Source: a virus
Direction: 5' to 3' (one strand)
IMG/VR virus record: IMGVR_UViG_3300030116_003044
Location: 1-27,616 of that record
Length of the DNA: 27,616 nucleotides
The translations under genes and the position numbers were made by a program. Of the stretch, positions 19,706-27,616 are shown one piece after another; positions within the stretch are counted from its first letter, which is position 1, and each line of letters begins with the position of its first letter. The notes under the pieces were generated by a model that made no database searches, had not been told where the DNA came from, and saw nothing but the letters and a program-made list of their open reading frames with translations.

Positions 19706-21401
19706 GAATCCTCCTTAAGTGTTCTTGTGTTCTTATAACTTCATCAGTAGCCTGTTGAATTTGTTCTTGATAATTTGCCACAGTATCGCCATATTTGTTT
19801 TGGCTTTCAGCATATATATTTCTAGCATCAATATATTCTCTTTCTTCATAATAGTCTCCTCCATCAATTACAGGTTGATTAGAAAAAATATCCTGATTGA
19901 TAGCGTTATATGTGTCCAAGATTTTATCTTTAGACATCGCTTTAGCAACAATGAATGATGTTACTAAAAGTCTTTGATCTACTCTTTTTATAGTTTCATT
20001 TACTTTGCGTTCTATGTTTTCTACTGAAATCGTTGTATCAACTGTTGCAGTACTTTCACTATCCCTGCTTTCTTCCATCTCAACATTACCGCTTTCGGAA
20101 TCTTGGCTGTCTTGAGAAGCGACTTCAGTTCCCTCACTTCCTTGTTCACTATCGACTGTTTCTGTTTCTCTGTCAGTCTCATTTACTTCTTCAGTAGAGA
20201 CCTCAGTTTCTGTTTCACTTTGTTCATCATTGTTAGAAGCCACGCTTTCGCTTTCAGAAGTTTCATTCCCAGACTGTTCTCCTCCTGAAGATACTCTTTC
20301 GCTGCTCTCTTGCTCAGGCTCTGGAGAAACGCTTGTTTCGTTTTCTGTTGATGACTCTCCATTTCCTGTTCCGCTAACTTCTTCTGTTCTAAGTTTTTCT
20401 GTCTTTCCTCCTCCGACTTCTTCTTCTCTAGCTGCAAGCTCAATTTCTCCGCTAGACTCAAAGGTTTCTCCGATGGTCTCCCTTTCTTGAACGGGTCCTC
20501 CCTCAAAGCTTGCGCTAATGTTTGCGATTTCTGTTGTTTCAATTTCTGTTTCAAAGCTTTCGATTTCTGCTGAGAATGTTTCGATGGTCTGCGGTTCTTC
20601 ATAAGTAACCTCCTGAAATATATTCACTATTCCTGTGTTTATTTCTTCTGTTTGGATTTCTTTAATTTGTGTGAGATACTCCTCTACCTGTGTAAACTCA
20701 ACATTACTTGTTAGTGCTATAGAGGGTATCTCTGTAAATTCTTCAAACTCTACTATTTCTATCTCTGCTGATAATACTTGTTCGATTTCCTCAAATGCTG
20801 TGGCTATGATTGCTGTCTCTGTTGCTGATAAAACTACAGGATCATAAGTCATAGTAACTTCTACATTATCAAAATTAGGACCACCCAAACCACCAGCAAT
20901 ACCATTAGAGTCAGTACCACTAATAGTAATACCTCCCCTATTAGAGCCACTCTGTGTATACGCAACAGAATCGCTGAAATCTTTTCCATTAATGCCTGTA
21001 ACATTTGTTCTCTCCTGTGTTGTTGTAGCTAACACATTGTTGTCAGAATCTTTTATTTGTAATTGAATGGTAAAGCTATCTGCTGGTCCGCTACCTCCCC
21101 AGCATTGAGCTACCCCACATTCTCCGTTCTGCACTTGGACTGAGCTGTTTAGTGTAATCCCATTATCTAACATTGGTTGTGTTATGGTGTCTGATGTTAG
21201 GTCAAACGATTGGCTTATGCTCCCTGATAATCCTATTTCGAGATCGTATTGAGAACCACAACAATCGTTGAGAACGGTAACTTCACCAGTAGTTGTCCAG
21301 CCATTAGAGTTACCATTTTCAAAAGTTCCGTTAGTAATTAAGTTCCCAGTAGTTTCTGCAAACAAACTTAATGGAAATAAAAGTATTGCTAAATATCTCA
21401 T
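19695..21401 (-). CDS. Secreted acidic protein with carbohydrate-binding-like N-domain (568 aa)
   Basis: A signal peptide (MRYLAILLFPLSLFA, cleavage likely after residue 15) is followed by NLITNGTFENGNSNGWTTTG. That is typical of CBM4/9-like jelly-roll domains, with four Cys (CC at about 47-48, and the CGVAQC pair). The middle (about 190-450) is extremely Glu/Ser/Thr-rich and low in complexity, and probably disordered. The C-terminus (about 450-568) is helical with DTYNAINQDIF and a coiled end. The N-terminal pattern is known to me from marine phage genomes, without function. It lies in the lysis/late operon. A second, basic gene is nested in its middle. Confidence 0.7.
   Translation of the reverse strand: MRYLAILLFPLSLFAETTGNLITNGTFENGNSNGWTTTGEVTVLNDCCGSQYDLEIGLSGSISQSFDLTSDTITQPMLDNGITLNSSVQVQNGECGVAQCWGGSGPADSFTIQLQIKDSDNNVLATTTQERTNVTGINGKDFSDSVAYTQSGSNRGGITISGTDSNGIAGGLGGPNFDNVEVTMTYDPVVLSATETAIIATAFEEIEQVLSAEIEIVEFEEFTEIPSIALTSNVEFTQVEEYLTQIKEIQTEEINTGIVNIFQEVTYEEPQTIETFSAEIESFETEIETTEIANISASFEGGPVQERETIGETFESSGEIELAAREEEVGGGKTEKLRTEEVSGTGNGESSTENETSVSPEPEQESSERVSSGGEQSGNETSESESVASNNDEQSETETEVSTEEVNETDRETETVDSEQGSEGTEVASQDSQDSESGNVEMEESRDSESTATVDTTISVENIERKVNETIKRVDQRLLVTSFIVAKAMSKDKILDTYNAINQDIFSNQPVIDGGDYYEEREYIDARNIYAESQNKYGDTVANYQEQIQQATDEVIRTQEHLRRIRGY
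20183..20602 (-). CDS. Nested +1-frame gene, basic coiled-coil protein (139 aa)
   Basis: Inside the secreted-protein gene, in the +1 frame, an ATG at 20602 is preceded by AGGAGG (20609-20614) with an ideal six-base spacer. It opens a 139-codon frame. The product is strongly basic at the start (MKNRRPSKHSQQKSKALKQK), then Glu/Lys coiled-coil (LSLAEKLSLQLEKKKSEEER), and ends as an amphipathic cationic segment (GMKLLKAKAWLLTMMNKVKQ). The outer frame's GAA/AGT-rich low complexity alone removes some stop codons, which weakens the length argument. The Shine-Dalgarno is the strongest evidence. A membrane-active or lysis role is speculation. Confidence 0.5.
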   Translation of the reverse strand: MKNRRPSKHSQQKSKALKQKLKQQKSQTLAQALREDPFKKGRPSEKPLSLAEKLSLQLEKKKSEEERQKNLEQKKLAEQEMESHQQKTKQAFLQSLSKRAAKEYLQEENSLGMKLLKAKAWLLTMMNKVKQKLRSLLKK

Positions 21402-21523
21402 TGTTTCTCGATTGGGTATATTTCTTGTTCATTAGAACCCCATATAGGTTCTCCTATTTCTACTTGGTAAGTAGAACAACTACTTAATAGGCTCAATATT
21501 GCCACTAGGTACAGGCTTCTCAT
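21398..21523 (-). CDS. Small lipoprotein, o-spanin-like (41 aa)
   Basis: Reading the complement from the ATG at 21523 gives MRSLYLVAILSLLSSCSTYQ, then VEIGEPIWGSNEQEIYPIEK plus Gln. A basic N-terminus, hydrophobic core and lipobox LSSC (Cys16) mark a lipoprotein signal peptide. The mature part is only about 25 residues. It starts inside the end of the upstream gene (+1 frame, 44-base overlap) and its TGA overlaps the next ATG (ATGA). Phage o-spanins are short lipoproteins with such overlapping arrangements; typical ones are Pro-rich, which this is not. No strong ribosome site. Confidence 0.6.
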   Translation of the reverse strand: MRSLYLVAILSLLSSCSTYQVEIGEPIWGSNEQEIYPIEKQ

Positions 21524-22118
21524 TCCAGGTCATACTCCGTTTGGTTTGAGTAGCTCCAGTTAATTGTTGTTTTCGCTTCTCTAGCCATTTCTCTTTAGCT
21601 TTTTGTCCTATCAATCCATCAATAGGACATGGTGTGCCAGCGTCCATCATAGCTTGCCATACGTTTTCATCTTGGCACATCAACGATATTGCTGCTACTT
21701 TCATGCCTAGCTTAGATAAAACCGCAACAGACTTTCTTCTCTCGCAGGCTTCATCAACCATATAACTGCCAAAACTTCCTGAGAAGCCGATAACAGTTAC
21801 TCCTGCTGCAAGCGGAATAACACATGAGTCCTGTCCGTATACACTCATAGCAGGAGCTGAGGAAGTATTAACTGCTGTTTTTTGGTTTGTAGAGTTGTTC
21901 GTTTCGTTGTTGGTAGTTGTGTTTGAGCTACTACCTGATTGGTATGTAGTTGATGATTCATAACCACCTGTAATTGCTGTGTTTGACCCAGCGTTATTGC
22001 TCTGGGTATTAGTGGTGCTGCCTGAGCTTGTTACATCTGATATTGCGTTTTCTATACCTAAAATAATTACAATTATTGCTAAAATATAAAAACATTTTTT
22101 TATGTTCGACATTTCCAT
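21480..22118 (-). CDS. Membrane-anchored Ser/Thr/Asn-rich protein (212 aa)
   Basis: An N-terminal hydrophobic anchor (KCFYILAIIVIILGIENAIS) is followed by a Ser/Thr/Asn low-complexity linker (about 30-88). The C-terminal domain has DSCVIPLAAGVTVIGFSGSF, then ISLMCQDENVWQAMMDAGTP with CPIDG. The Cys-rich LMCQD-VW-AM-AGTPCP pattern is one I recall from marine phage late-operon proteins of unknown function. Two starts (22118 or 22112) are possible; neither has a clear ribosome site, and it overlaps the upstream gene by 19 bases. It is probably displayed on the outer face of the inner membrane (inference). Confidence 0.7.
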   Translation of the reverse strand: MEMSNIKKCFYILAIIVIILGIENAISDVTSSGSTTNTQSNNAGSNTAITGGYESSTTYQSGSSSNTTTNNETNNSTNQKTAVNTSSAPAMSVYGQDSCVIPLAAGVTVIGFSGSFGSYMVDEACERRKSVAVLSKLGMKVAAISLMCQDENVWQAMMDAGTPCPIDGLIGQKAKEKWLEKRKQQLTGATQTKRSMTWNEKPVPSGNIEPIK

Positions 22119-22348
22119 TTTCTTAAAGCCAATGCTTTTCTAGTTGGTCTGCCCTTACTATCTTTCATTGGTCCTTTGACTCCTGACATTCTTGCACAAA
22201 AGCTTGCTCTTCTCTTAGCTGCTTTTGATCCTTTGGGCGCTTTACCTGTTACAGGTCTTTTAAGATTAGCACCTGTAGTTCTTTTAAAAAACTTTCTACC
22301 TGCTTCGTTTAAACCACCAGTTTTGCTTTGATACTTTTTTGCTACCAT
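22100..22348 (-). CDS. DUF6321-like small basic protein (82 aa)
   Basis: The 82-residue protein has GGLNEAGRKFFKRTTGANLK, then RPVTGKAPKGSKAAKRRASF and CARMSGVKGPMKDSKGRPTR. The GSKAAKRRASFCARMSGVKG block is the signature of DUF6321 proteins in phages, whose function is unknown. It is very basic, suggesting DNA binding or virion association. The ATG overlaps the holin-like stop (TAATG). Confidence 0.8.
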   Translation of the reverse strand: MVAKKYQSKTGGLNEAGRKFFKRTTGANLKRPVTGKAPKGSKAAKRRASFCARMSGVKGPMKDSKGRPTRKALALRKWKCRT

Positions 22349-22779
22349 TATTTTCTCGTTAATGAACCACCAAAATATAGCCCAATGATTGAGAATATAG
22401 TATGTGATTGAAGATTAGTTATAAAGATAGTGTTGCCCTCTTCAAAGTATGAGGTTTCATAGGTAGATCCAAATATCCACCAGCCACTATCAGCCTCAGT
22501 TACTATTTGATATGCAATGTTTACATCAGTAAATATTGGTGCAACGATTGGCACTACAATAATACTAAATACGCACATCAAGGCAATCCAACGACGTGTG
22601 TGTTTCGTGTGCGGGTCAGAGATTTCTCTAGCTTTATCTGTTTGTTTGGCTGCAAACCCTGCCCTAGCCATCAACATTTTTTGTCGTTCTGCTTCAGCCT
22701 GTCCTTTCTGTGCCATGATAGACATAATGCCACCTAGTACAGTAGACGCTAGCATTGATAAAAGTTCCATTGGTATCAT
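22348..22779 (-). CDS. Three-TM holin-like membrane protein (143 aa)
   Basis: The ATG at 22779 (MIPMELLSMLASTVLGGIMS) is chosen because GGAGG lies nine bases before it, overlapping the end of the large upstream gene; an eight-residue extension and a three-residue shorter form are also possible. Hydrophobic segments fall at about 4-23, 64-83 and 118-138. A basic ISDPHTKHTRRWIALM stretch precedes the second. This fits the three-TM holin family (GTA-holin type). It lies at the head of a probable lysis set. No endolysin was found in the window. Confidence 0.65.
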   Translation of the reverse strand: MIPMELLSMLASTVLGGIMSIMAQKGQAEAERQKMLMARAGFAAKQTDKAREISDPHTKHTRRWIALMCVFSIIVVPIVAPIFTDVNIAYQIVTEADSGWWIFGSTYETSYFEEGNTIFITNLQSHTIFSIIGLYFGGSLTRK

Positions 22780-22780
22780 C

Positions 22781-25700
22781 TTAATAATCCTCCGACACGC
22801 CAATGTCTATAGCCGTTTGTTTTAATATTTTTGGAGTTATGTTGCCTATGTCTGCTTTTATGTTTAAATAATCTAAAGGTTTTCTAAAAGATTTTGCTAC
22901 TGTCCCATAAAGAGCAACAAATTTACTGCTAATTGAGTCGATTAATGGTTGATTGTTAGATGCTACTGCCTGTCTATAGTTAGCAATTAAACCTTTTACT
23001 GTTTCGCCTGTTATTTTAGAAGCCATCAATTTGTTAAAAAAGTACATACTGCCCATACCAGCTGCTGCACCAATAAAACCTCCAGAAAGACCACCAGCAG
23101 TAAAACCAAATAAACCTCCAACAGCTCCTGGTCCTATCTGTTGTGAGAATCTTAAAGCTAAAGACCTTTGTATAAACTGGTTGGTCTGAGGATCATCTCC
23201 AATCATTTTCATCATTTTGACCATATCTATAAGTTCATCAAATTTAAATTTCAAACCTGCCTCTTCAATCATGGCTTTATATCTATTTGCAACGGCTGGA
23301 TTCACAATATCTCCGTTTGCATTTACACCTAATTTTTTATAAAAAGCGGCAGCTGCATCGCCAGCCTCACCGCTGTCTAGATTTAAATACCTTATTAAGG
23401 TGTCATCTATATCCCTTGTTATCTTTGCATTTACAGTTTTTTTAAAATTTTCTTTACCTATTACTTTTTTAACATACCTAATTTCATCAGGAGAACCATT
23501 GACAAAATATTTTTGCATTAAATCTCCTGATTTGAGCGTGTCCCCTTTTGCAATCTTTTCGAATCGTGCGGTTGAAAGTCCTGATACATTTATCATTTCG
23601 CCAGGCTTTAACTCAATCTTTTTTCCATCTTTAGTCAAAAGGTACTCATTCATGTCCGTGCCCTTAATCTGTCTGATTTTAAACTTAGGGTCTAAAGTAA
23701 TGACTTCACCAAATCCTGCGTCGCCCTCTTTTAGAGTGTTATCCCTGCCAAGACGGAATGCCTTTGGAGCTAATATATCTTCTCTTAATTTATCTCTGGC
23801 TGTAAGTTCTCTTACGAGTTTTGTTGCTTTTACAGGATCTTCTTTTATAGATTTTATTGTAGTTAATATACTTTTAGAGTTTTCTAGTAATATATTATTG
23901 CGAACAAACTTTTCATCTGCGTTTTTTAAAGCATACGAAGCAACCTCATCAATATTATTTTCTATGTCTTCTACTAAGGTTCCTCTCAAACGAGAAACTG
24001 CTTTAGCAAAATTAGAGGTTTCTTCAGAAGCGCCTATTCTTTTAGCATTTTCTAAAGCTTCTACATATTCTTTATTAAGTTGTTTCCTAAATGTTAATAT
24101 TTTTTCTTCAGGAGAAAGCGTTTTAAATTTTTTCAAAGTTTGTGATGGCGACCCTATGTTTTTAGCAAGACCGTTTGCAATAAGAGTTAAATTTTCTCGG
24201 TCATATTTTCTGAGTTTTTGTAGGTTTGCTGGAGCTGGTCCATCAGTTATAGGCTTAATTAAATTAATAGCCGTATCTTCAGTTATTTCAGTTTGTCTTA
24301 AAGATGTTATTCCAAATGTGTCTTTTATGTTTCTTTGCTGTGATGCCGTTAATTCTGTAAATCTTTTATCTGGTGTAAAAAATTTATTTAAAATAATATT
24401 TTTACCGTCGAATATTCCATCTTTTTTTATAAGCTCCACAGCTTGTCTTTGTGTTTCTTTAGCCCTGCTTTTAGTTATTTCAGTTGGCTTGCCAAACGCT
24501 TTTAATAATGGCGCAGGTATTGTTTCTGAAGCGACTATTGTAGCATCATCACTTTCTATTTTAAAAAACTTTTGTGCTTGTGATAAAGGTATATTTAACT
24601 GTGTGTTATCTATACGAACATTAACAAAACTTTCATCTAAATATTCAGATGCTCTTCCAGGTTTTATAACACTAGATGCTGGTGCTAGCTTAGGTGGTGG
24701 GAATAGATTGTCTGCCATTTCGTTTGTTTCTTTGAGCAATAAATCACGCAAAGTTCTACCATCTGTAGAATAATTTTGCACTTGTTGACCATGAAAATTA
24801 AAATCGTCCCAGTTTCGTTTTGTTGCTTGAAAACCCTGATTGATGTTAAAATTTTGTTTTCTGAGTAAATCATCTGCAACTTTGTATGCGGCTTGTATGT
24901 TGGTTTCTCTTACTGCTGCATTTTCTAAAAAATTTGTAACGAAACCCATATCGTCAAGTTGGCTTGTATTTATGCCTGGTCTAAGTTGATAACTAGCACC
25001 TACTTTTTCAAAAGCATCAGTTAGAGGGGCTAAAGATTGTTCCATGCTAATGCCTGAGCTTTTATCAACTCCTACAGTTATTCTAGTGAATAATTCGTCT
25101 TTAGACTCTTTTATTGATTCTCTCAAAGGTACTCCTAATAGTGGTGTTCTTCCTGTTCCTTGAACTATTGACCTTACAGCCTCGTTTTGTATTACCATGT
25201 TCATAGTTGGTGTAACACCTTGATTTCTTGCAAACTTTACCAAATCATCGGCTTTTTGTTGTTCTTGTATTAAATAATTATCTTTGAAACCTTTGAGCTT
25301 AGTTGCAGTTTTAGAACCTAAAATGCTTTTCCATTTATTTTGTATTGTGTCAAAACCTTTTAGCTTGCTTAATTCTGCTATATTTTTAGTTCTAAGTTTT
25401 TTGCTTTGATAAATATTTTGCCCATATTTTATTGCAGATCCAATACCATAAGTTAAACCACCAACTAGAGCGCCCTCTTTCAAAGCTTCTTCTGCAACAT
25501 CTTCAAAATCTTTTTGTGGTAAACCCTCAGGCGCTGTAAAATCTAATATCATTTCATAAACCGCTCTACCTCCAGCAGAACCTAAACCTGCACCTACTGA
25601 TTCACCAGATAAACTTCTTGTTACTAACGCTCCAGCAATACCTCCAACTACAGCTCCGCTGATTTCAAGAGTAGGTTGTAGCCAACCTGGTAGATCGTTA

Positions 25701-25966
25701 GGATATTCGTCTTCGCCTATTATTCCTAACTTAATGCCAGCGTCTCTTGTGTTTTTATAATACTCTTCTGTACTAATCCTGCCCTCTTGCAAAAGTCGTG
25801 CACCTGTTATTTTGTGTGCGTCAAACAAATTTTTTATTTCTTGCATTTGTTTTATGTCAGCATGACTAGCCAAGCCTTGTTCAGACATACCCATAAGCTC
25901 AATAGTTTCTTTTTTTCTATCTTGTAATGCTCTGTCTAACGGTGTCAAATTTATTGGTGATACCAT
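22781..25966 (-). CDS. Large internal virion / DNA-ejection protein (1061 aa)
   Basis: The 1061-residue protein starts MVSPINLTPLDRALQDRKKE. It has a Gly/Ala-rich hydrophobic region at about 98-140 (EISGAVVGGIAGALVTRSLS), a second GGL-GIG segment near 160, long helical/coiled regions, and a C-terminal glycine-rich hydrophobic stretch (GAVGGLFGFTAGGLSGGFIG). Large helical proteins with Gly-rich membrane-inserting parts are typical of podovirus ejection proteins that form a channel through the cell envelope. No lytic transglycosylase motif was seen. GGAGGAG lies just before the ATG, with one base between the two genes. Assignment is from architecture and position. Confidence 0.6.
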   Translation of the reverse strand: MVSPINLTPLDRALQDRKKETIELMGMSEQGLASHADIKQMQEIKNLFDAHKITGARLLQEGRISTEEYYKNTRDAGIKLGIIGEDEYPNDLPGWLQPTLEISGAVVGGIAGALVTRSLSGESVGAGLGSAGGRAVYEMILDFTAPEGLPQKDFEDVAEEALKEGALVGGLTYGIGSAIKYGQNIYQSKKLRTKNIAELSKLKGFDTIQNKWKSILGSKTATKLKGFKDNYLIQEQQKADDLVKFARNQGVTPTMNMVIQNEAVRSIVQGTGRTPLLGVPLRESIKESKDELFTRITVGVDKSSGISMEQSLAPLTDAFEKVGASYQLRPGINTSQLDDMGFVTNFLENAAVRETNIQAAYKVADDLLRKQNFNINQGFQATKRNWDDFNFHGQQVQNYSTDGRTLRDLLLKETNEMADNLFPPPKLAPASSVIKPGRASEYLDESFVNVRIDNTQLNIPLSQAQKFFKIESDDATIVASETIPAPLLKAFGKPTEITKSRAKETQRQAVELIKKDGIFDGKNIILNKFFTPDKRFTELTASQQRNIKDTFGITSLRQTEITEDTAINLIKPITDGPAPANLQKLRKYDRENLTLIANGLAKNIGSPSQTLKKFKTLSPEEKILTFRKQLNKEYVEALENAKRIGASEETSNFAKAVSRLRGTLVEDIENNIDEVASYALKNADEKFVRNNILLENSKSILTTIKSIKEDPVKATKLVRELTARDKLREDILAPKAFRLGRDNTLKEGDAGFGEVITLDPKFKIRQIKGTDMNEYLLTKDGKKIELKPGEMINVSGLSTARFEKIAKGDTLKSGDLMQKYFVNGSPDEIRYVKKVIGKENFKKTVNAKITRDIDDTLIRYLNLDSGEAGDAAAAFYKKLGVNANGDIVNPAVANRYKAMIEEAGLKFKFDELIDMVKMMKMIGDDPQTNQFIQRSLALRFSQQIGPGAVGGLFGFTAGGLSGGFIGAAAGMGSMYFFNKLMASKITGETVKGLIANYRQAVASNNQPLIDSISSKFVALYGTVAKSFRKPLDYLNIKADIGNITPKILKQTAIDIGVSEDY

Positions 25967-26791
25967 TTACTCCTCCAAAAACTGTCTGTATGCTACTTCC
26001 ATAGCTTCAAGCCCAGCTTCATCTCCAGTCAAATCTACACCAATTTGTATGCCAGGAACTCCGTAAAAAGAAGTAGCGGTCAACGCATCATCATCAGGAG
26101 TTACCCCCTTAAATCCTTGATTAATTACCTCTAATCTATTTACCATGTGTTTAACATTTGCTCTTGTTTTAATTAAGTTTGCTTGTGCTGCGCTTCCTGT
26201 TTTTGCTCTAGCAATTTGTCCATCTAGCTCACTAAGCCTAGATTCAAAATTGTTTCTTATAACACCATATCTTGCTGCTGCTTTTGCATCTCCGTTAGCA
26301 TAACTCGATGGTATAAGTTCTATTATTTGTTGTAAAAGAAAGTTGTTTGGTTTACCTCTCCATGCGTCTGCTGCCGTAGCTTTAATATCGAAGTTTATTT
26401 GTTTTTTTGCTGCGTTTGCTATTTGAGATGTATAACCCCCAGCTGGTGCTAAACCAAAAAACGAACCTACGTCAGCTACACCATTTTCAAACGCATCATA
26501 CAAACCAAAAGCTTCTGCAACCAATAAATCTTGGTTTTGTTCTTGAAGCGTATAAGTCCTTTCAGGTATGTCCCCAGCGTTTAATGCTTTTTGAAGTTCA
26601 ACTTGGTCTTTTAGATTAGAAAGTTGTACTGCTTCTGCCCTAGCTTCTGCTAAGGACAAGTTTGCCTCTCTCATTCTCATTCTATCAGGCATTTGTCCAG
26701 CCTGTGTAAGTGCATCACTAACGCTTCTTCCTTGAGCTGCCGCTAAAGCTGCCGTTATGAGTTGCACATTCAAATCTTTATCTATAGCCAT
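25967..26791 (-). CDS. Probable internal virion protein (274 aa)
   Basis: The 274-residue protein starts MAIDKDLNVQLITAALAAAQ and is helical, Ala-rich and Gln-rich in the first half (REANLSLAEARAEAVQLSNL), with a Gly/Ala middle (GSFFGLAPAGGYTSQIANAA). It resembles podovirus inner-core/ejection proteins. It lies directly before the 1061-aa protein, and AGGAGG five bases before its ATG is inside the preceding gene (TAATG overlap). Virion role inferred from context. Confidence 0.6.
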   Translation of the reverse strand: MAIDKDLNVQLITAALAAAQGRSVSDALTQAGQMPDRMRMREANLSLAEARAEAVQLSNLKDQVELQKALNAGDIPERTYTLQEQNQDLLVAEAFGLYDAFENGVADVGSFFGLAPAGGYTSQIANAAKKQINFDIKATAADAWRGKPNNFLLQQIIELIPSSYANGDAKAAARYGVIRNNFESRLSELDGQIARAKTGSAAQANLIKTRANVKHMVNRLEVINQGFKGVTPDDDALTATSFYGVPGIQIGVDLTGDEAGLEAMEVAYRQFLEE

Positions 26792-27616
26792 TAGAACCTC
26801 CTCTTGTATGGATCATCTATAGGTATTGGTGTTCTTGTAATACCTCTTGGTGCTGTAATTGATGGTGCAGCCATTGGTTTATTATCTAATAATCCTTGCA
26901 TTACAAATATTGTTTGCAATAAAGGCAGAACTCCATCTGACAACAAACCCTCTCCTGCTGCATCGGATATACTTTTAGTTGGTTTTTCTAAATCATATAA
27001 ATCAGCTATAACAGATGGGTTTATGGGCGAAGCTGTTGAACCACCAGAACTTGCAAATTCTCTTCTATAATCAGACATTCTTTTTTCAAAATCACCTGAC
27101 GATTCGAACATGCCTCTAACAGGTCTTTGAACATTTGGAACAACCGTTCCTTTTTGTTTTGTTCTATCTATAAAATTAATTTGATCAAGAGAAACTCCTG
27201 CGTCTTGTGCTAACTTTCTTTCTGCGTCCCTGAGTCTTGTTTGCTGGTCAGCTGAAAATGGTTCAGCTTTAATTTTTTCAACATCTGCTACTAATTGCGC
27301 AGGGTCTATTCTGGCTCTGTCGTCTATTACAGTTAGATCTCTTGCTTTACCAGGATCAGGTGAAGCCAATATATTAGAAATCCTTGTTCTTTCTTCAAAG
27401 AAAGGACCCCTGTAATCTGCTGTTTCCGTAAAGATGCCTTTATAGTTGGGATTACTTAATATATCTTCGTTTGCCTTTATTCTTTGTTCCATAGACAATT
27501 CTTCTACAGCAAAAATTCTTTTATCAGAAGCTGTGTTGCCAACCATACTAGGTGCATCAGCTGGAACATAATTTCCATCATTATCTAATCTTACATGCGT
27601 TACATAATTGTTTGCA
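26791..27616 (-). CDS. Probable internal virion protein, partial (5' end off window)
   Basis: The frame runs through the right window edge: before the internal ATG at 27546 it reads ANNYVTHVRLDNDGNYVPAD then APS, which looks like genuine coding sequence, so the true start is outside. The visible part is about 275 residues, helical and charged (RDAERKLAQDAGVSLDQINF), and ends TPIPIDDPYKRRF. It lies upstream of the other putative ejection proteins. No family is recognised. Confidence 0.65.
   Translation of the reverse strand, partial: ANNYVTHVRLDNDGNYVPADAPSMVGNTASDKRIFAVEELSMEQRIKANEDILSNPNYKGIFTETADYRGPFFEERTRISNILASPDPGKARDLTVIDDRARIDPAQLVADVEKIKAEPFSADQQTRLRDAERKLAQDAGVSLDQINFIDRTKQKGTVVPNVQRPVRGMFESSGDFEKRMSDYRREFASSGGSTASPINPSVIADLYDLEKPTKSISDAAGEGLLSDGVLPLLQTIFVMQGLLDNKPMAAPSITAPRGITRTPIPIDDPYKRRF

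Noticed and set aside
23400-24773. Long plus-strand open frame of 457 codons
   Set aside because: It is antisense to the 1061-aa gene, gives a Ser/Phe/Leu-rich product typical of a reverse-strand shadow, and lacks a ribosome site; the minus frame has good coding character and fits the operon.

Overview
The window is an AT-rich (roughly one third G+C by eye), densely packed tailed-phage genome segment. Large terminase, portal, scaffold, major capsid, adaptor and internal-virion-type genes identify it. The portal is P22-like and the capsid/adaptor set is of the SU10/DUF5309 kind, so a short-tailed virion is the best guess (inference). The small-protein families resemble those of marine phages infecting abundant alphaproteobacteria-like hosts, but the host cannot be read from the sequence. 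No integrase, DNA polymerase, tRNA or CRISPR array was seen. Genes are cut at both window ends.

Layout. Positions 1-8813, all leftward: TerL, two small genes, portal, a chain of micro-genes (19-84 aa), a small HTH protein, scaffold, major capsid, two beta-rich structural proteins, two unknowns and the start of an adaptor gene that runs off the left edge. Positions 8814-11001: a few small unknown genes separated by unusual intergenic DNA with G-quadruplex motifs, poly-G/A-tract elements, intrinsic terminators and TTGACA promoters. Positions 11002-14273: a leftward operon of small, mostly acidic unknown proteins, including one Api92/DUF1281-like protein. Positions 14485-16534: a leftward recombination operon with a YqaJ-type exonuclease, an ERF/Rad52-like annealing-protein candidate and an SSB-like candidate. 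Positions 16535-16721: a divergent control region with a long imperfect dyad. Positions 16722-18901, rightward: a helicase-loader-like candidate, three unknowns, a Ref-like HNH nuclease and a zinc-ribbon protein that may be a Q-type antiterminator. Positions 18911-18981: a structured bidirectional terminator. Positions 18980-27616, leftward: internal-virion proteins, a three-TM holin-like protein, a basic DUF6321-like protein, membrane-anchored, lipoprotein and secreted proteins, and last the small terminase.

How it works together. Early transcription probably starts in both directions from about 16.6 kb. The leftward arm makes recombination and host-interaction proteins and the rightward arm makes replication and regulatory proteins. 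Late leftward transcription makes virion, lysis and packaging proteins. TerS lies about 10 kb from TerL, with the whole early block between them.

Points most worth a second look: five G4 motifs on one strand around 9.7-10.8 kb; a +1-frame gene with a perfect Shine-Dalgarno nested in the secreted protein gene (20183-20602); an overlapping 41-aa lipoprotein (21398-21523); and a run of micro-genes, one only 19 codons long with a consensus ribosome-binding site.
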